Assembly (NCBI RefSeq): GCF_002355655.1
Contig: NZ_AP017569.1
Coordinates: forward strand, 744,001 to 808,000
Length of the DNA: 64,000 nucleotides
Source: Halorubrum trapanicum
GTDB taxonomy: Archaea; Halobacteriota; Halobacteria; Halobacteriales; Haloferacaceae
Direction: 5' to 3'
Shown here: positions 53,014 to 62,490 of the stretch, piece after piece
How positions within the stretch are numbered: the stretch's first letter is position 1
Layout: the number at the start of each line of letters is the position of its first letter
Program-made: the position numbers and the translations under genes
Notes under the pieces: generated by a model
What the model was told of the DNA's origin: nothing
Seen by the model: only the letters and a program-made list of their open reading frames with translations
The model's database searches: none

Positions 53014-56000
53014 TCAGTCGTCGCTCGACGCCTGTCCGGTCGCGTCGGCGTCGGCGTCCGGCACCGCGGCGGCGGGCGCGGGCGGCTCCTCGCGGACGTC
53101 GGCGCCCTTGCCCTCCGCGATGACCTCCGCGTACGCGTCGGGGAAGACGCGGACGAAGTCGTCGAGCGCGGCCTCCCAGTCGTCGAGCAGGTCGGCCGCG
53201 CGCTCGCTGTCGGTGTACGCGCGGTGGTTCTCGATGAGGCGGCGGAGCATCCGCTCGTCGGAGTCGTCGAGCGTCTCGGAGACCGACACCATCCCGCGGT
53301 TGACGCGGTCGTCGAGGCGGTCGTCGGGGTCGTATACGTACGCGACGCCGCCGGACATCCCGGCCGCGAAGTTGCGCCCCGTGTCGCCGAGGACGGCGAC
53401 GACGCCGCCGGTCATGTACTCGCAGCCGTGGTCGCCGACGCCCTCGACGACCGCCCGGACCCCGGAGTTGCGGACGCCGAACCGCTCGCCCGCGACGCCG
53501 TTGACGTACATCTCGCCCGCGGTGGCGCCGTACAGACAGACGTTGCCCGCGACGACGTTCTCGGTCGGGTCGTACGCCGCTTCCGGAGGCGTGTCGATCA
53601 CGATGCGGCCGCCGGAGAGCCCCTTGCCGACGTAGTCGTTGGCGGCGCCAGACAGCTCCATCGTGATCCCGGGCGCGAGGAACGCGCCGAAGCTCTGTCC
53701 CGCCTCGCCGTCGAACCGGCAGGAGACCGTGTCGTCCGGGAGCCCCTCGCCGCCGTGCTCGGAGACGACGCGGTTCGAGAGCGTCGCGCCGACCGCGCGG
53801 TCGACGTTTCTGATGTCGCGGGTGAGCGCGACCGGCGCGCCGTCCTCGATGGCGGGCGCGGCCTCGTCGATGAGGTCCCAGTCGAGCAGGTCGTCGATGC
53901 CGTCGTGGGCCTGCTCGCGGACCTTCGTGCGGGCCTCGCCGGCGGGCTCGGCGATGACCGCCGAGAGGTCGAGGTGCTTCGCCTTCTCGTGGTCGGTCTC
54001 CCGCTGCGTGAGCAGCTCGGGGCGGCCGATGAACTCCTCGAGCTCGGTGTACCCCTGCTCGGCCATGATCTCCCGCAGCTCCTGGGCGATGAACGTCATG
54101 TAGTTGATGACGTGGTCCGGCTGGCCGGGGAACCGCTGCCGGAGGTCCTCGCGCTGGGTGGCGACGCCCACCGGGCAGGTGTTCTCGTGGCACTGCCGGG
54201 CCATCACGCAGCCCGACGTGACGAGCGACGCGGTCCCGAAGACGTACTCCTCGGCGCCGAGCGCGGCCGCGACCGCCACGTCGCGACCGGTCCGCAGGCC
54301 GCCGTCCGCGGAGACGCGAATCCGGTCGCGCAGGCCGGTGGCGCGGAGCATCTGGTTCGCCTCCGCGAGCCCCAGCTCCCACGGCAGGCCGGCGTTCTTG
54401 ATCGAGGTCTTCGGTGACGCGCCGGTGCCGCCGTCGTGGCCGGAGACGTGGACGACGTCGGCGTTCGCCTTCGCGACCCCGGCCGCGATGGTGCCAATTC
54501 CCGCCTCCGAGACCAGCTTCACGTTGACGTCGGCCTCGGGGCTCGCGGCCTTCAGGTCGAAGATGAGCTGCTTGAGGTCTTCGATCGAGTAGATGTCGTG
54601 CTGGGGCGGCGGCGAGATGAGCCCGACGCCGGGGGTCGAACACCGCACGTGCGCGATCATCTCGTTGACCTTCTTCCCGGGGAGGTGGCCGCCCTCGCCG
54701 GGCTTCGACCCCTGCGCCATCTTGATCTGGAGCTCCTCCGCGCTCGCGAGGTACTCCGAGGTGACGCCGAAGCGCCCCGAGGCGACCTGCTTGACCGTAC
54801 ACTCCTTCTCGGTGTCGAACCGCTCCGGGGGCTCGCCGCCCTCGCCGGTGTTCGACTTCGCGCCGAGCCGGTTCATCGCGACCGCGTTGTTCTCGTGGGC
54901 CTCCGGCGAAATGCTCCCGAGGCTCATCGCGGCCGTCGAGAAGCGCTCGACGATCGACTCGACGGGCTCGACCTCCTCGACCGGGACCGGGTCGCGGTCG
55001 GAGTCGAACTCCAGGAGGCCGCGCAGCGACTGCAGCTCCTCGGTCTGGTCGTTCACCAGCTCGGCGAACTCGCGGTACTGCTCGTAGTCGCCGCCGCGGA
55101 CCGCCTGCTGGAGCGTGCCGACCGTCTGGGGGTTCCAGCCGTGCTTCACGCCCGAGGAACGGTGCTCGTACTCGCCGATCGTCTCCAGTTCGGGGTCCGC
55201 GCCGAACGCCATCGCGTGGCGCGTGCGGAGGTCGTCTTCGATCTGTTCGACCCCGATTCCCTCGGTGCGGATCTCGGTCCCCTCGAAGTACTCGGCGACG
55301 AACTCGGAGTCGAGCCCGACCGCCTCGAAGATCTGGGCGCCCTGGTACGACTCCATCGTCGAGATGCCCATCTTCGCCATCGTCTTGAGGAGGCCGTCCT
55401 CCAGCGCGTGCCGGTACGCCGCGAGCGCCTCCTCCTCGTCGGCGCCGTCCGGGCCGGCGACCACGTCGGCGATGGACGCGTACGCGAGGTACGGATCGAT
55501 CGCGTCCGCGCCGTAGCCGACGAGCGTCGCGATGTGGTGAACCTCGTGCGGCTCACCGGACTCGACGACGACGCCCGCGCGGTTGCGGAGCCCCTTGCGG
55601 ACGAGGTGGTGGTGGACCGCGCCGGTCGCGAGCAGGCTCGGCACCGCGAGCCGGTCCGGACCGACCCCGCGGTCAGAGAGGACGACGGCGTCGGCGCCGT
55701 CCTCGATGGCCGCCGCGGCGTCCTCGCGGACCCGGGTGACGGCGTCGACGAGCGAGCCGTCGCGGTCGTAGGTGACGTCGACGGTCACGGAGGTGAACGA
55801 GGGGCCGTCGGCGGTTCCGTCGTCGCTTTCGCGGCGATCGCCCGGACTCCGCTCGCCCGGCCCAGGGAGGTCGCGGAGCGCCGCCGTCTCGGCGTCGGTC
55901 AGGACCGGCGTGTCGGCGACGATCTGCTCGGCGTGTTCGGGCGTCTCGTCGAGGAGGTTGCGCTGGTTGCCGATGCGCGTCTCCAGCGAGGTGACGAGCT

Positions 56001-57765
56001 CCTCGCGGATGTAGTCGATCGGCGGGTTCGACACCTGCGCGAACAGCTGCTTGAAGTAGGTGAAGAGGGGGCGGTCGACGTCGGCCAGCACGGACAGCGG
56101 CGTGTCGTCGCCCATCGAGCCGACCGGGTCCTTCCCGTCCTTCGCCATCGGTTCCACGAGGTGGTTCAGCGAGTCGGTCGTGTAGCCGAACGCGGCCTGG
56201 TGGGCGCGGACGGTGGGTTCCGCCTCGTCCGTCTCGCCGTCCGCCTCGTCCGTCTCGCCGTCCGCCTCGTCCGTCTCGCCGTCCGCCTCGGCGACCTCGT
56301 CGGCGTCGACCCCGGCCGCGACGCCGTCCTCGTCGGTGAGCGCGTCGAGTTCGACCTGGCCGTCCTCGACCCACTCGCCGTACTTCTCGTCGGTGAGCTC
56401 CTCGAACACCTCGTCGTCGGGGACGATGCGGCCCGCCTCGGGGTCGGCGACGAAGATCTCGCCGGGCTGGAGCCGACCGCGGCGCCGCACGTCGGCGGGC
56501 TCGGTGGGGAGCGCGCCCACCTCGCTGCCGACGACGAGGCGGTCGTCCGTCGTCACCTCGTAGCGGCACGGGCGGAGCCCGTTGCGGTCCAAGACGCCGG
56601 CGACCCGCTCGCCGTCGAAGCCGATGACGAGGGCCGGACCGTCCCACGGCTCGACGAGCGAGGCGTGGTAGTCGTAGAAGTCGGCGCGGTCGTCGTCCAT
56701 CAGGTCGTCGCCGCGGAACGCCTCCGGGATCAGCATCCGGAGCGCGTGCGGGAGGTCGCGGTCGGTCTGGAGCAGGAGTTCGAGCGCGTTGTCGACGCTC
56801 GCGGTGTCCGACTGGTTCGGGTCGTCGATCACCGGCTTGATCGTGTCGAGCTCGGCCCCGAACGCCGGGTGTTCGAGGTCGTTCTCGCGGGCCCGCATCC
56901 AGTTGACGTTCCCGCGGATCGTGTTGAACTCGCCGTTGTGGACGATGTTGCGGTACGGGTGCGCGAGGTGCCACGCGCCGAGCGTGTTCGTCGAGAACCG
57001 CGCGTGGACCAAGGCGACGTGGCTCGCGAACCGCTCGTCCGTCAGGTCCGGGTAGTAGCCGTCGAGCTGCGAGCCCTTCAGCAGGCCCTTGTAGACGACG
57101 CGCTGGCGGTCGAGCGAACAGACGTAGAAGCGGCCGGCGCCGTCGACGTCGGACACGGCGTTCTCGATCTCGCGACGGGCGGCGTACAGCGCGCGGTCGA
57201 ACCCGAGCAGGTCGGGGTCGACGTCGTCGGACCGGTCCGCCTCGCTGGTGAACCGCTGGGCGAGCCCCGCGCCGTCCACGGGCGCGACGAACACCTGCGA
57301 CACCTCGGGCTCCGAGTCGAGCGCCGTGGCGCCGAGGTCGCTGTTATCGGTGGGAACGGAGCGCCACGCGAGCACTTCCAGCCCGTAGACCGCGCACACC
57401 TCGGCGATGACGTCGTGTATCTCGGCCTGAACGCCCGGTTCGGGCGGCATGAACACGGAGCCGACCGCGTACTCCTCGGGGAGGTCGGCGTCGACGACCT
57501 CGCGGAAGAACTCGTCGGGGCGCGCGACCATGATCCCCGCGCCGTCGCCGGTGTTCTCCTCCGCGCCCGTCGTCCCGCGGTGTTCGAGATTCTCGAGCAG
57601 TTCGACCGCGTCCGTGACTGCCTCGTGCGACGGCGCGCCGTCGAGGTCGACGACTCCCCCGATGCCGCAGTTCGATCGGTCGTCCGTCGGCGCCGCGAGC
57701 CCCCCCTCCTGACCCGAGGACTCCGAGTCGCGTACGCCCCGGGTGGTACTACGTGACTTGGTCAT
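53014..57765 (-). CDS. gltB: glutamate synthase large subunit
   Basis: This 1583-residue enzyme makes two glutamates from glutamine and 2-oxoglutarate using reducing power. A 32-residue lead is removed so that Cys33 (NCGIGGVV) becomes the N-terminal glutaminase nucleophile. The amidotransferase domain (about 33-440) is followed by the central and FMN domains (with KMGISTMESYQGAQIFEAVG near 795), the 3Fe-4S cysteines CVMARQCHENTCP near 1185, and the C-terminal beta-helix. The protein contains an inserted acidic repeat (about 490-520). I chose the ATG at 57765; the upstream frame start at 57828 lies before the predicted transcription start. Confidence 0.94.
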   Translation of the reverse strand: MTKSRSTTRGVRDSESSGQEGGLAAPTDDRSNCGIGGVVDLDGAPSHEAVTDAVELLENLEHRGTTGAEENTGDGAGIMVARPDEFFREVVDADLPEEYAVGSVFMPPEPGVQAEIHDVIAEVCAVYGLEVLAWRSVPTDNSDLGATALDSEPEVSQVFVAPVDGAGLAQRFTSEADRSDDVDPDLLGFDRALYAARREIENAVSDVDGAGRFYVCSLDRQRVVYKGLLKGSQLDGYYPDLTDERFASHVALVHARFSTNTLGAWHLAHPYRNIVHNGEFNTIRGNVNWMRARENDLEHPAFGAELDTIKPVIDDPNQSDTASVDNALELLLQTDRDLPHALRMLIPEAFRGDDLMDDDRADFYDYHASLVEPWDGPALVIGFDGERVAGVLDRNGLRPCRYEVTTDDRLVVGSEVGALPTEPADVRRRGRLQPGEIFVADPEAGRIVPDDEVFEELTDEKYGEWVEDGQVELDALTDEDGVAAGVDADEVAEADGETDEADGETDEADGETDEAEPTVRAHQAAFGYTTDSLNHLVEPMAKDGKDPVGSMGDDTPLSVLADVDRPLFTYFKQLFAQVSNPPIDYIREELVTSLETRIGNQRNLLDETPEHAEQIVADTPVLTDAETAALRDLPGPGERSPGDRRESDDGTADGPSFTSVTVDVTYDRDGSLVDAVTRVREDAAAAIEDGADAVVLSDRGVGPDRLAVPSLLATGAVHHHLVRKGLRNRAGVVVESGEPHEVHHIATLVGYGADAIDPYLAYASIADVVAGPDGADEEEALAAYRHALEDGLLKTMAKMGISTMESYQGAQIFEAVGLDSEFVAEYFEGTEIRTEGIGVEQIEDDLRTRHAMAFGADPELETIGEYEHRSSGVKHGWNPQTVGTLQQAVRGGDYEQYREFAELVNDQTEELQSLRGLLEFDSDRDPVPVEEVEPVESIVERFSTAAMSLGSISPEAHENNAVAMNRLGAKSNTGEGGEPPERFDTEKECTVKQVASGRFGVTSEYLASAEELQIKMAQGSKPGEGGHLPGKKVNEMIAHVRCSTPGVGLISPPPQHDIYSIEDLKQLIFDLKAASPEADVNVKLVSEAGIGTIAAGVAKANADVVHVSGHDGGTGASPKTSIKNAGLPWELGLAEANQMLRATGLRDRIRVSADGGLRTGRDVAVAAALGAEEYVFGTASLVTSGCVMARQCHENTCPVGVATQREDLRQRFPGQPDHVINYMTFIAQELREIMAEQGYTELEEFIGRPELLTQRETDHEKAKHLDLSAVIAEPAGEARTKVREQAHDGIDDLLDWDLIDEAAPAIEDGAPVALTRDIRNVDRAVGATLSNRVVSEHGGEGLPDDTVSCRFDGEAGQSFGAFLAPGITMELSGAANDYVGKGLSGGRIVIDTPPEAAYDPTENVVAGNVCLYGATAGEMYVNGVAGERFGVRNSGVRAVVEGVGDHGCEYMTGGVVAVLGDTGRNFAAGMSGGVAYVYDPDDRLDDRVNRGMVSVSETLDDSDERMLRRLIENHRAYTDSERAADLLDDWEAALDDFVRVFPDAYAEVIAEGKGADVREEPPAPAAAVPDADADATGQASSDD
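56221..56290 (-). repeat. 21-base tandem repeat inside gltB
   Basis: Three direct copies of a 21-base unit encode the heptapeptide ADGETDE in tandem, in an acidic stretch between the glutaminase and central domains. The repeat is in frame, so loss or gain of units would only change linker length. Confidence 0.8.
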
Positions 57766-57837
57766 ACACTCGCGTACGAGTGAACAGTTAAAGGTATGAC
57801 CCTGATAGGGGTAGGATCCATCGTACACACATTAGGG

Positions 57838-57844
57838 AATATAA
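57838..57844 (-). promoter_or_regulatory. TATA-like element for gltB
   Basis: On the minus strand the sequence reads TTATATT. It would place transcription start near 57815, about 50 bases before the ATG at 57765, giving a short leader. This supports the ATG at 57765 over the in-frame start at 57828, which would lie upstream of the transcript. Confidence 0.45.
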
Positions 57845-57997
57845 GGTAATTATTCATCACGGGTGGTGACAAGATCACACACCACGGGATCGATCAGGAG
57901 TTCCCCGCTTCGGAGCCACAGATTGACGTGTTATCCCAGGATCTACCGTGTGCGTCTCACAGATCTCGATCTGAGTGGTAGAACGTCCAGTCGAGAG

Positions 57998-58165
57998 CTA
58001 CCCTTCGAGGGGGACGAACGAGCCGTTGATGTCCCACTCGTGGATACAGTAGACGTTGCCGGGCTCGTCCGCGATCCGCCACCCGTCGGCCTCGTCGTCC
58101 CACCGCTCCTCGCGCCCGCACAGCTCGCACGTGCGCTCCTTCGGCGGTGTGATGGTCACGCTCAT
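57998..58165 (-). CDS. HEWD family small zinc protein
   Basis: A 55-residue protein with CELCGRE near residue 12 and the conserved CIHEWDINGSF near residue 41, the sequence that names the haloarchaeal HEWD family. The cysteines and histidine probably hold a metal. The ATG at 58165 is used because the longer frame adds an atypical N-terminal part. The function is unknown. It lies between gltB and the large surface protein, with its own start. Confidence 0.78.
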   Translation of the reverse strand: MSVTITPPKERTCELCGREERWDDEADGWRIADEPGNVYCIHEWDINGSFVPLEG

Positions 58166-58277
58166 ACCCGAGCGAACGGCACCGGCGAGCAAAAGGATAC
58201 CGGCGATCGGCGGCGAGTGACCGCACGCGGTGACACCCGATCGGGCGGCGACTTCCGGATCGACCGCGCCATCGCGA

Positions 58278-61200
58278 TCACGACCCGCGTCCACGACGCC
58301 GAGCGAGCAGCGACGCGCCCATCACCGCCGCGAGCGACGCGACGGCGTCGAAGCCGGGGAGGTCGTACGCGGTCGATCGGATCGGCGCCTCGTCGTACCC
58401 GAGGTCGCTCGCGTCGGCCTCGTCCGCGGACCGATCGCTCGCCGCGGACGGATCTCCCGGTTCGGCAGAGTCGGGAGACGCGGTTGACGTCCCGCCGTCG
58501 CCCTCACTCCCGGCGTCGTCGCCGGGCCGCCCGTCGGTCGGACGGGACCCGTCCGCCGCGGCACCGTTCGATCCGCGTTCCGGCCCGCCGGTACCGACGA
58601 GCTCCGGTGGCCCCGCAGACGGCGGGATCGCCGTGTCCCCCGGAGCGATCGTGATACCCATCCCCGGACGAGGCCCCGATCGGTCGGCGTCCGACGCGGG
58701 CGGCCCTTCGGGCAAACCCGAACCGCCCGCGTCGGTGACGTTACCGGTGCCGGCCGAGCCGGCGGGACCGACGGCCCCTCCGGATCCGCTCGGACCGCCG
58801 GTCGAACCGCCACCGGTCGAATCGCCGCTGGCGGCCGAACCGCCGCCGGCGATCGAACCGGAACCGTCCACCGCCCCGGGTGAGCCCGACACCTCCGAAT
58901 CGATGGACGAGCCCGCTTCGGTCGAGTCGTCGTCGGTCGCCGCGTCCGTACCCCCGTTCGTCGGATCGGCGGCGCCGTAGGTCAGATCAGTCGTCGCGCG
59001 GTGCCGGTCGTCGGCCGCGGTCCGACGCAGTCGGTCGTCGTCGACCCGGAACCCGGCCTCGAACGTCGCGCCGGGTTCGGGGAGCGTCTCGGTACCGAAC
59101 GCGCGCTCGCCGTCGGCGACGAGGTACAGCCCCTCTCGGTCGAGGTGGACCGCGGATTCGTTCGGTGTTCGACCGAGCGCGTCGCCGTCGGTGGACTCGT
59201 TGCCGTCGTCCGTCTCCGTCGGCGCCACTCCGAACGAGAGGCCGTCGAGGCGGTCGAGGTCCGCACCTCGCTCCAGCGACGCGTTCGCGGCCGCCGGCAG
59301 GCCCGTCAGCCCGGTCGCGTTCACGGCGTACACGACGGTGTCGTTCGCGGTCGCGGTCGTCGCGGGCGTGAGCGTTCCGTCGGCGATCGCCCCTCTGACC
59401 GCGGTCGCGTTCCCGAAACCGCCGGGAGCGACCGCCCGAGTGGTGTACGCGGTCAAGTTGCCCGTCGAGCGAGGTTCAACGGTGACCGTCGCGGTGTCGT
59501 TGGCGACCTCGGTGCCGTGCTCCGACCGCAGCGTGAGGTCGTACGTCCCGGGCGAGAGCGGAGCGGTATCTCCAGTGACCGATTCGACGCCGATTCCGGA
59601 CCCGGTCGTGACGAACTCCGATGGGGATTCGGGCGAGACGTACGTGTTGACCGTGACTGGTGTCGGACCCGTTTCGGTGGTTGTCAGTTCGAGTGTTGTA
59701 GTGGTATTATTACTCGTATTAGAGAATATCAGCTCCAAGTCTGGTACACGATGAGACAGAGAGATTCTGATATGATTTCCAGACATAGCTTGGTTTGAGA
59801 TATCGCTTAGGGAGATTTCTTTTCTCTCGTCTCCAATAATCTGGAAATTTTCTGAGTTTCCCCTTCTTGAGTGAATATAGTATGTACCGGAAGAGAGCAG
59901 TGACGTATTATACCCGACTTGATCTGAATTATTTAATCGAGTTCCCACAGACACTACGCGAGTCGTGTTGTCCTCGTTTAGTCTGTGTAACTCAACTCCT
60001 TCCGCATTTAGAGAAGAATTAAAATTGACCATTTGACCAGAGTATACAGGTTTTTCCAGTGATTGATTGCGCTTAATTTGAACACCCTCTGAGCTGGATC
60101 CATTTGTGCGGATAGAGTCTATTGAGATCACGCCAGCATCTGCGACACCATCAGAAACAAAGTGCTTATTTAGATCAGAGTTTCGTAATAGTTCAGAATC
60201 TTTTGGAGAAATCCAATCTCCAACGCTATGTCCACGTGCTAGCTGTATGGCCGCCGCATAGCGATTACTTCGGAGAATACCACTTTTATCACTTGTAGTA
60301 TTAAAATAGAGTTTAACATCTTTATTCCATCCAGTTAGAACTCTTGAATTAGCAACAACCTCGTTATGTCGGATATATCTAGTTGAATTGACAGGATATA
60401 ATGAAACCAAAAATGGGGTTTCGTCCGCAATTGTATCAGAAACTTTAGCGCTAGGGACTGTGATACTATCTGATTGTGGGTTTTCATATGAAAGATTAGC
60501 AAACTCAATACCAGCATTTACTATCCGTCCTTTATCTGCTGACAACGCTGAATCGGTCATGTTAGTAGGAAGAAAGTCTCCAATACCGTGATCAGAAGTC
60601 CCGGAAGTAGAGTTCGCAATCAGAAATCCTCTAACGTCACCCCCCGGGTAGGATGTACCAACAGAAACGGTTTCTTTTGTCTTAAGCACACTTTTGGGGA
60701 GTTGTCGGATTCCAATTATTTCATTGTTATCTCCACGTGTAATGAAAAGAGTTGAGTTTGTGTTGCCGCTGAGATCGCTAACCGTTATGCCGATAGTTGT
60801 TCGAATGTCTCTGTGTAGTTGAGGAGAACCAGTTGCTTGATCATGAATCTCAATTGAACCATCAATTATATTGAATGAATCTGTACTCTTTGCCTCCGTG
60901 GCTTCTGTAGAAGAATAATCAGTGCCATTTGTAATAGTGATATTATAATCCAAATTGATTGATTTCTGAGCATTACTTGTATCTATTCCGGATATTTGAG
61001 CGGAGTCAATCTGTATTGAGCGGGGTGATCCATTTGGACGTATAGTTGCTGTTAGAAGCTCTCTATTCGCAGATTCTACCAGGGTAGTATTAATTACAGA
61101 CCCATTTTGAATATCTATAATGGACAATGAGGCTGAGGATGTGTTGACCCCTCTTGACTCAATACTACCTAAATTCACATATAATCTGATTTTGCTGGCG

Positions 61201-61421
61201 GTGTTTGTCTGGTTTGAGAGTAATATTTCAATATTGCTGATATTTTGTCTAGATTTGTCTATTCGAATAGGGTTTGGGTTACCAGTTTCATTTAAAATAG
61301 GTTTGTAATCGTGAGTTTGAGCTCCGACTGTGCTCACTCCCAATAATAGAACAACAGCACCCACCACGACACAGATCACGATACCGGCCCACAGCCATCG
61401 AAGCGATCGCGTCTGGATCAT
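58278..61421 (-). CDS. large PGF-CTERM surface glycoprotein (BGTF-like), mosaic gene
   Basis: A 1047-residue exported protein. A signal peptide (about 1-35) is followed by a long Asn/Ser/Thr-rich region (about 36-570) with many NxS/T sites, including a BGTF-like module (YSGQMVNFNSSLNAEGVELH to LLSSGTYYIHSRRG). From about residue 570 the composition changes to the usual acidic, Gly/Asp-rich haloarchaeal type, with a strand-rich domain (about 600-830) and a Ser/Gly-rich stalk (about 840-1000). The end carries a PGF-CTERM signal (LPGFDAVASLAAVMGAS then LLARRR). The N-terminal half is AT-rich, the C-terminal half GC-rich. It is likely a lipid-anchored cell-surface protein. Confidence 0.8.
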   Translation of the reverse strand: MIQTRSLRWLWAGIVICVVVGAVVLLLGVSTVGAQTHDYKPILNETGNPNPIRIDKSRQNISNIEILLSNQTNTASKIRLYVNLGSIESRGVNTSSASLSIIDIQNGSVINTTLVESANRELLTATIRPNGSPRSIQIDSAQISGIDTSNAQKSINLDYNITITNGTDYSSTEATEAKSTDSFNIIDGSIEIHDQATGSPQLHRDIRTTIGITVSDLSGNTNSTLFITRGDNNEIIGIRQLPKSVLKTKETVSVGTSYPGGDVRGFLIANSTSGTSDHGIGDFLPTNMTDSALSADKGRIVNAGIEFANLSYENPQSDSITVPSAKVSDTIADETPFLVSLYPVNSTRYIRHNEVVANSRVLTGWNKDVKLYFNTTSDKSGILRSNRYAAAIQLARGHSVGDWISPKDSELLRNSDLNKHFVSDGVADAGVISIDSIRTNGSSSEGVQIKRNQSLEKPVYSGQMVNFNSSLNAEGVELHRLNEDNTTRVVSVGTRLNNSDQVGYNTSLLSSGTYYIHSRRGNSENFQIIGDERKEISLSDISNQAMSGNHIRISLSHRVPDLELIFSNTSNNTTTTLELTTTETGPTPVTVNTYVSPESPSEFVTTGSGIGVESVTGDTAPLSPGTYDLTLRSEHGTEVANDTATVTVEPRSTGNLTAYTTRAVAPGGFGNATAVRGAIADGTLTPATTATANDTVVYAVNATGLTGLPAAANASLERGADLDRLDGLSFGVAPTETDDGNESTDGDALGRTPNESAVHLDREGLYLVADGERAFGTETLPEPGATFEAGFRVDDDRLRRTAADDRHRATTDLTYGAADPTNGGTDAATDDDSTEAGSSIDSEVSGSPGAVDGSGSIAGGGSAASGDSTGGGSTGGPSGSGGAVGPAGSAGTGNVTDAGGSGLPEGPPASDADRSGPRPGMGITIAPGDTAIPPSAGPPELVGTGGPERGSNGAAADGSRPTDGRPGDDAGSEGDGGTSTASPDSAEPGDPSAASDRSADEADASDLGYDEAPIRSTAYDLPGFDAVASLAAVMGASLLARRRGRGS

Positions 61422-61540
61422 AGCGAACGAGCCACGGATGCCAGAGCGATCGCTCTCGGGGCAGCGCGACGTCGGTAGTCGGCCCGGCCCGGCGAAGCGG
61501 CTCTTGTCACACCGCGGGATCTCTCACTCGGGTCGATCGC

Positions 61541-61560
61541 TTATAAATGGCTTACGGACG
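61541..61560 (+). promoter_or_regulatory. solo TATA block resembling the 57-base units
   Basis: TCGCTTATAAATGGCT matches the start of the tandem units at 26286 and 50324 at nearly every base. The later conserved block (AACACCGCCAAAGCCCC) does not follow, and no hairpin core is present. It may be a fragment of the dispersed element or a plain TATA box. The rest of 61422-61693 shows no gene. Confidence 0.35.
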
Positions 61561-61693
61561 TGAAAGCTTCCGTTCGGAGAAATAATCGCAAGACTGCGGC
61601 ACCGCATGAAGGAGTGATACAAGCTGGTTCACCGGAGTGAATCCGGAAAAGGACCGAGCGGAAGGGCGGGAACTGAGTGGTCGCCGAAGCCGG

Positions 61694-62377
61694 TCAGTGT
61701 TCGACTGCTTCCATCATCGCGAGCAGCTGTTCGGACTGATCGACCTGGACCGGATGGAGTCCCACCAGCGCGATCACGTCCTCGCTGTCCGCGTCGGCCG
61801 CTTGGTGTTGGACGGTCGCGAGATAGAGGAAGACGGGGATGTCCTCGACGGACCCGCTCTGCCCGTTCGAGCCTTCGACGTCGGCGCTGACCGTCGTCTC
61901 GAACTTCGAGACGGTCGTCTCCTTGCCGAGGATCGTCCGGGTCTGCTCGCCGCGCGACTCGATATCGTCCGTCTGGATGTCGGCGTTGCCGCCGCCGACG
62001 CCCTGCTGAGTGACTTGGTTGAGGAGCTGGCGGATGAGGTCCGCACCCTCCACTCGGACGAGGGGATTGACCGACTGGCCGGCGACCGAGGCGTTCGGCG
62101 TGCTCGCCACGAACAGCGCCGACTGGGTCGTCGGGTTGACGTACCGGGCGATCCACGTCGTCGCCGTTACCCTCGCGTTCACGCCCGTGACGTTGAACTC
62201 GCGGTCGATGCTGAACGACTCCGGCTCCTGTCCGTTGTACTCGGAGTCGGCGTACGCGCTCTCAGGGACGCGCGCCGGTTCCGCGTCGAACTCGTAGCTC
62301 CCGTCCTGGCCGGCGCAGCCGGCGACCGCGACGGACGCCGAGGCGGCCACGGCTGCGAGCAGTCCACGTCGTTTCAT
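61694..62377 (-). CDS. DUF6517-like lipoprotein
   Basis: A 227-residue lipoprotein with a twin-arginine-like start (MKRRGLLAAVAASASVAVAG) and lipobox Cys21. The rest is a soluble domain with SFSIDREFNVTGVNARVTAT, YVNPTTQSALFVASTPNASV, and VPVFLYLATVQHQAAD-like strands, which resembles haloarchaeal DUF6517 proteins as I recall them. The ATG at 62377 is used because upstream in-frame codons do not look like a signal sequence. It is divergent from a membrane protein gene. The function is unknown. Confidence 0.7.
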   Translation of the reverse strand: MKRRGLLAAVAASASVAVAGCAGQDGSYEFDAEPARVPESAYADSEYNGQEPESFSIDREFNVTGVNARVTATTWIARYVNPTTQSALFVASTPNASVAGQSVNPLVRVEGADLIRQLLNQVTQQGVGGGNADIQTDDIESRGEQTRTILGKETTVSKFETTVSADVEGSNGQSGSVEDIPVFLYLATVQHQAADADSEDVIALVGLHPVQVDQSEQLLAMMEAVEH

Positions 62378-62490
62378 GTGTTCTGGTAGGTCTGCACAGT
62401 TCTTTAAGCCTATCGACGCGTCTATTAGTCGCGAGAACCCCGCAGCCGAAGGCACAAAGTTCACGTCGGGCCGCGCGCGACGTGAGGCAA

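Noticed and set aside
54436-57756. Plus-strand 1106-codon open frame opposite gltB
   Set aside because: It is the antisense shadow of a large, well-recognised GC-rich gene, with no motifs of its own.
61422-61693. A fifth full copy of the structured element
   Set aside because: Only the TATA block (TTATAAATGGCT) matches. There is no CCCCAGCC block and no hairpin set.
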